A stretch of DNA of 64,000 bases from Piliocolobus tephrosceles. Its lineage: Eukaryota > Chordata > Mammalia > Primates > Cercopithecidae. The notes beneath the pieces were generated by a model. The model was not told the DNA's origin. It did not search any database and saw only the letters and a list, made by a program, of their open reading frames with translations. The position numbers were made by a program, and so were the translations under genes. Position 1 is the stretch's first letter, and each line of letters begins with the position of its first letter. The stretch is taken from the NCBI RefSeq assembly GCF_002776525.5, contig NC_045436.1, forward strand, positions 54,910,254 to 54,974,253, in the 5' to 3' direction. Of this stretch, positions 59,561 through 64,000 are shown in pieces.

Positions 59561-60316
59561 AAAACAGGATAACAAGAGATAAGGTCAGAGATATAAGAAA
59601 GGTACATATTGCATAGGACCTGTAAACCTTTATACAGTCTTTTGCTTTTATGCTAAGTGATAGAAGAAACTAAACAGGATTCAGAAAATAGCTTTAATAT
59701 GATCAAACATATTTTAATTGGATAAAACTAGCTATTGCATATAGAATAAATTATGGAGTGAAAGAAGAGGAATTAGTTAAAAGGATTTTGCCTGCAATTC
59801 ATTCTTGAAGTAGGTAAGACGTACTTGGTTTTAAGCAACAGAATTAAACTTAAATACAAATTTGGAGTAACTTATATTAGTTTAAAATATAATACATTCA
59901 ACAAATATGTAAATAATTGTATAAGGTTTATAAGCAATGTACTGGAGTAGCTCAAAAAAAGATTTAAAGACATTATCTAAACAAACATTGAAAAAGACAG
60001 ATATCAGTAGGGCTTTGGAGACCTCTGCAACAGGGTTTTTTAAATCTTAGCTTTGTGGTGTACTGTGAAATAAAGAACATTTCAATCCTGAGTCTCCATT
60101 CATACATCAAATTGTAGAAAGTGAAAAGCAATGGTTCAGCTTGGGTCAGGAATTCTCCACAAGTCTATTACTGTGTATGAAAATGTGAATAACATTCATT
60201 TGCCCAGCCTCAATTACACATCACCACTTTGGCAAGGCAAATGGGGTTTGATTCCTAAGGAAGAGACAGAAATCATGGCAGACAGACAAAACAAAATATA
60301 GCATTAATATAACATA
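58473..60316. other. Mostly unique DNA
   Basis: A (AAAAC)n run lies at about 59530-59562 and a T-run at 59159-59171. No gene is recognised. Confidence 0.4.
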
Positions 60317-61091
60317 CAGTGGTGTACTGCATAACATTTCTGTGAACTTTGAACACATATAAGATGGTGGTCCCGTAAGATTATAATGACACTGAAAAAT
60401 TCCTATTGCCTAGCTGTTGTAATGTATTAACCTTTTCTTTTGTAATGTATGACCTTAGATATAAAAATATTTACTACTGTGTTACAATTGCCTACAGCAT
60501 TCAGTATAGTAACATGCTGTATAGGTTTGTAGCCTGGAAGCAATAGGCTATGCCATCTAGGTTTGTGTACATATACTCTGTGGTGATTGATTTGTTTTTC
60601 TAAGACCACCAGAGTGGGCACAAAAGAACCAGCGAGTAGGCAAGGCTAAAAGCAAAACTGCAAATTTATTCTTTGGTCATCTAGCTTCAGGGACCGGAGC
60701 TGGGGGGGGTGGTGGAGTTTCTAATACAGTCCCCATAAGAGTGAGGGCTGAGAAAGCCCGCCCCCGGCGCATCTGCTGGGAGCGACTTTTCTAGGAGTGG
60801 AAGGGCAATAGGCGGGGCATGGGCATGTCAGGGGAGGGGGGGGGCGCTCCGCAGGTGCCACCAGGTAAATCTTGGTCTCCTCGGATTGACATCACCTGGT
60901 GCATGCCTGATTAATCTGCACCTTCCCGGGGGTCAGCTGCATTCTCGCACACACGGGAAGAGTTGGTGGTGAAGAAGAACCCGGAAGTGCACCATCCTGC
61001 CTCCGTTCATCCAAACAGTGATCACACAATGATGAAATCACATAACAACACATGTCTTAGAACATATTCCCTTCATTAAGTAACACATGAT
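60317..61091 (+). mobile_element. Tigger-type (Tc1/mariner) DNA transposon, split by an LTR
   Basis: The left end 'cagtggtgtactgcataac' and right end 'ttaagtaacacatgat' are imperfect inverted termini. Internal landmarks are 'gatggtggtcccgtaag', 'tgttacaattgcctacagc', 'agtaacatgctgtatag', 'aggctatgccatctag' and 'gatgaaatcacataacaac'. These follow a non-autonomous Tigger-like element I recall from mammals. It contains no transposase. Confidence 0.7.
60583..61022 (-). repeat. CpG-rich solo LTR inside the Tigger element
   Basis: The body is 60588-61017, with TG...CA ends and a 5-bp target repeat gtgat at 60583-60587 and 61018-61022. About fifteen CpG sites remain by eye, far above the surrounding DNA. 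It has an Sp1-like ggcggggc at 60811-60818 and, on the minus strand, AATAAA at about 60665-60670. No internal viral genes are attached, so it is a solo LTR from recombination. The family is unnamed here; the CpG content suggests a fairly recent insertion. Confidence 0.72.
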
Positions 61092-62499
61092 TATAAGATA
61101 ATATAAAATAATATATTGTAATATATCTTATAGAGGAGGAAGTTAAGAACAGAACTATGTTTATTTTTAAATTGATGCATATAAAATTACATATGTAATT
61201 ATATTTAAACAGGAATCTTTTAAATTAATTTTCTTATTTAAAAGAAGTAACTAAAATATTAACAAAAAAACTTTCACAATAATTTTTTGTTAATTTATAG
61301 TGTTTACTCTGTTTTAATTTTGGGAACACCATTATTTTTTCACTTGATGTGTATTAAACACCTTCCTTATATTTTAATATTGTTTTTAATCACTTCATTT
61401 TTTTATAGTGTTGATGTTTCTTAAGTTTTATGTTCCTATACACTGATGTAATATTGCAAAGGGCTGCATCTCTTTACTATCTCTGAAAACTATAGATTCA
61501 ACTATTGGCTGATATTTTTTCATCATCACTATATTCTATGACAAGGAAATAGGTAAATATTGTTTTAGGTTATTTTTCTATCCTGTAATAGATATGTTTA
61601 TATACCTATAGGGAACAATGGCAATAATATCAAACTTTAATACATGATCCTGAAATAATAATTTTTGCTTATTCATACCTGTATAAAAATACATTTATAT
61701 GGTTCTAGAGAACAAATGTGATATCCAGATTGCTCTATGTTCACTAATAATCAACACTTATGTCAAAAGAATCCAGCAGATATTTATAAGCTACTAGCTT
61801 GCTTTCTGAAAACCCACCTCTGGTGCCAATAGACCATATTTTTGCCACTAAAAGACTTTCTTCTTCTAGTACTATTAGTGTTAGCTTATTAGTATATTCT
61901 CCTACTTTCTTTTGAAGTTCAGTTTTTAAACTCTGGTCTCAGGAATGATAGAAATTTATTTTTTTCTATTTATGAGATTTTGTGAGAATTATAAGGGTAA
62001 ATTTATAGAATGGGTTTTAAACACTGACCCATAAATTGTCTTTCTTTTAAAGGAGTTTTCTCTTATACTATGGAAAGAAAATGAGATTGTAAAATCTGTT
62101 CAATATGTTTGTTGAATGGTGTAGTAAATGTCCTACAGACCTATGAGGCAAAACCACTGGCTTATTCCCTAGAAACAGGTAATAGGTCCTTTTACCTTCA
62201 AGGCACAAGTAGAGAAACACAAACAAGAAAACTAATGAACATATGTTATAAAGCATAAAGAATTCTAGCAAATCAGTCAGGACTTGAGGAGCCCCAAGAG
62301 TAAAGAAACATAATGAGGTAAAGTCAAACTTCTGTGGCAATTTCCTTCTGGATGTTTGTCAACTGAAAGTGTTTAAGGAATTGGGTGGTGGAAAAATTAA
62401 GCAGGAAATAGAAGTTAAGTGACTGAGAAACTTAAGTGAACCTTCAGCAATCTCACAGGAATGAGACAAAATTAAGTGTTCATGGCTACTATGACAGTT
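61092..62499. other. Unique AT-rich DNA
   Basis: No gene or clear repeat recognised. The minus frame at 62068-62340 has no support. Confidence 0.4.
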
Positions 62500-64000
62500 A
62501 AAACATGAAAGGCCATGATCAATAAATTTAATTCATCACATAAACAGAACTAAAGACAAAAAATACATGATTATCTCAATAGATATGGAAAAGGCCTTTG
62601 ATAAAATTCAACGTTCCTTCATGTTAAAAACTCTCAATGGACTAGATATTTAAGGAATACACCTAAAAGTAACAAGAGGCATTTATGACAAACCCACAGC
62701 CGATATCATACCAAATGGGCAAAAACTAGAAGTTTTCTTTCCCCTTGAAAACTGGCACAAGAGAAGGATTCCCTCGCTCACCATCCTTATTCAACATAAT
62801 ATTGGGAGTTCTGGCTAGAGAAATCACACAAGAGAAAGAAATAAAGGATATTCAAATAGAAGGAGAGGAGGTCAAATTGTCTTTGCTTGCAGATGGTATG
62901 GTCCCTTATCTAGGAAATCCCATTATCTCAGTCCAAAAGTTTCTTAAGCTGATAAGCAACTTCAGCAAAGTCTCAGGATACAAAATCAATGTGCAAAAAT
63001 TGCAAGCATTCCTGTACACCAACAGACAAGCAGAGAGCCAAATCATGAACATCTATTCACAGTTGATACAAAGAGAATAAAATATCTAGGAATATAGCTA
63101 ACAAGGGAAGTGAAGGACCTCTTCAAGGAGATCTACAAACCCCTGCTCAAGGAAATCAGAGAGGACAGAAACAGAGAAAAAAGTATTCCATGCTCATGGA
63201 TAGGTAGAATCAATGTTGTGAAAATAGCCATACTGCCCAACGTAATTTATAGATTCAATGCTATTCCCAGTAAACTACCACTGACATTCTTCACAGAATT
63301 AAAAAAAAAAGATATTTTAAATTTCATATGGAACCAAAAAGAGCCTGCATAGCCAAGACAATCCTAAGCAAAAAGAACAAAGCTGGAAGTATCACATTAC
63401 CCAACTTCAAACTATACTCCAAAGCTACAGTAACCAAAAGAGCATGGTACTGGTACAAAACAGACACATAGACCAAGGGAACAGAATAAATAACTCAGAA
63501 ATAAGACTGTATATCTACAACCATCTGATTTTCAAAGAACCTGTCAAAGACAAGCAATGGGGAAAGGATTCTATATTTAATAAATGGTGCCAGGATAACC
63601 AGCTAGTCATATGCAGAAAACTGAAACCCCTTCCTTACACTTTATACAAAAATTAACTCAGAATGAATTAACGATTTAAATGTAAAACCCAAAACTAGAA
63701 AAACCCTGGAAGACAATCTAGGGAATACCATTCAGGACATAGGTATAGGCAAAGATTTCAGGATGAAAACATCAAAAGCAATTGTGACAAAAGCAAAAAT
63801 TGATAAACGGTTTCTAATTAAACCAAAGAGCTCCTGTACAGCAAAAGAAACTATCACCCACATGAACAGACAATCTACAGAATGGAGAAAATTTTGCAAT
63901 CTCTTCATCTGACAAAGGTCTAATATCCAGTATCTACAAGGAATTTAAACAAATTTACAAGGAAAAAAACAAACAACCTCATCAAAAAGTTGGACATGAA
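62500..64000 (+). mobile_element. 5'-truncated L1, ORF2 part, runs off the window
   Basis: The sequence enters L1 ORF2 inside the reverse transcriptase region ('aacagaactaaagacaaaa', 'aaggcctttgataaaattc') and continues in order through 'aacatctattcacagttg', 'ccatgctcatgg', 'atggtactggtacaaaac' and 'aatggggaaaggattc' to the last base. It is a primate L1 (L1P-like) by similarity. The 3' end lies beyond the window. Confidence 0.9.
62745..63656 (+). pseudogene. L1 ORF2 reverse transcriptase and C-terminal relic
   Basis: Three successive frames (62745-63080, 63110-63352, 63444-63656) cover adjacent parts of ORF2, separated by stops or frameshifts. The catalytic FADD motif is LADG at 62886-62897, losing the second aspartate. 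The preceding block reads SPSLFNIILGVLARE, close to the usual form. A later part reads WIGRINVVKIAILPNVIYRFNAI cut by no stop, typical L1. Confidence 0.88.

Noticed and set aside
1..64000. CRISPR arrays, operons, tRNA or rRNA genes
   Set aside because: No regularly spaced identical repeats with unique spacers, no cloverleaf-like sequences and no rRNA motifs were seen. The DNA is clearly primate nuclear sequence.

Overview
This window looks like primate genomic DNA, most likely from an Old World monkey (macaque, baboon or guenon type). It is AT-rich and dense in Alu, L1, MIR, L2, MaLR and ERV copies. Its youngest Alus carry base choices that I associate with cercopithecid AluY: 'ctcaagcctg' near the 5' end and 'gatccggccactgcac' near the 3' end. 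I found no host protein-coding gene, exon series, tRNA, rRNA or CRISPR array. Nearly all open frames are shadows of Alu, L1 or ERV sequence, or chance frames in AT-rich DNA. The window reads as a gene-poor intergenic or deep-intronic region built by layered transposition.

Layout. 1-11840: AT-rich unique DNA with several Alus, an MLT1-like LTR, and an old 165-bp duplication whose second copy sits inside an Alu. 11841-20707: an old, heavily mutated class I (gammaretrovirus-like) provirus. It has both LTRs, a tRNA-Leu-like primer site, gag, protease, reverse transcriptase, RNase H, integrase and env relics, a polypurine tract, three inserted Alus and a 100-N assembly gap. 21040-25800: an antisense L1 3' part split by an Alu, a MIR split by an AluS/AluY tandem pair, a roughly 97-bp L1 stub with an 18-bp target-site duplication, and a probable solo LTR. 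26800-35600: a MER-type LTR, several Alus, L1M fragments, a tandem duplication carrying TG repeats, and a probable LTR. 35600-47500: mainly unique DNA, with L2, L1M, MIR, microsatellites and a 3'-UTR-like processed retrocopy. 47505-53490: an older L1 into which a younger antisense L1 inserted. The younger L1 has both ends but no ORF1. 53490-62500: L2 and MIR fragments, a MaLR element split by an LTR that is itself split by an AluY, and a Tigger-type DNA transposon split by a CpG-rich solo LTR. 62500-64000: a sense L1 ORF2 fragment that runs off the window.

No element here looks intact enough to make protein. All recognised reading frames carry stops, frameshifts or lost catalytic residues. 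I see no new functional system. The points worth following are the nested insertions with readable target-site duplications, the ORF1-less L1, the duplication inside an Alu, the pairing of a Leu-type primer site with a class I pol, the CpG-rich solo LTR, and the unidentified retrocopy.

Repeat family names come from recalled consensus sequences, not from a search. Boundaries marked 'about' could move by 10-50 bases. Where target-site duplications are quoted they were read directly.
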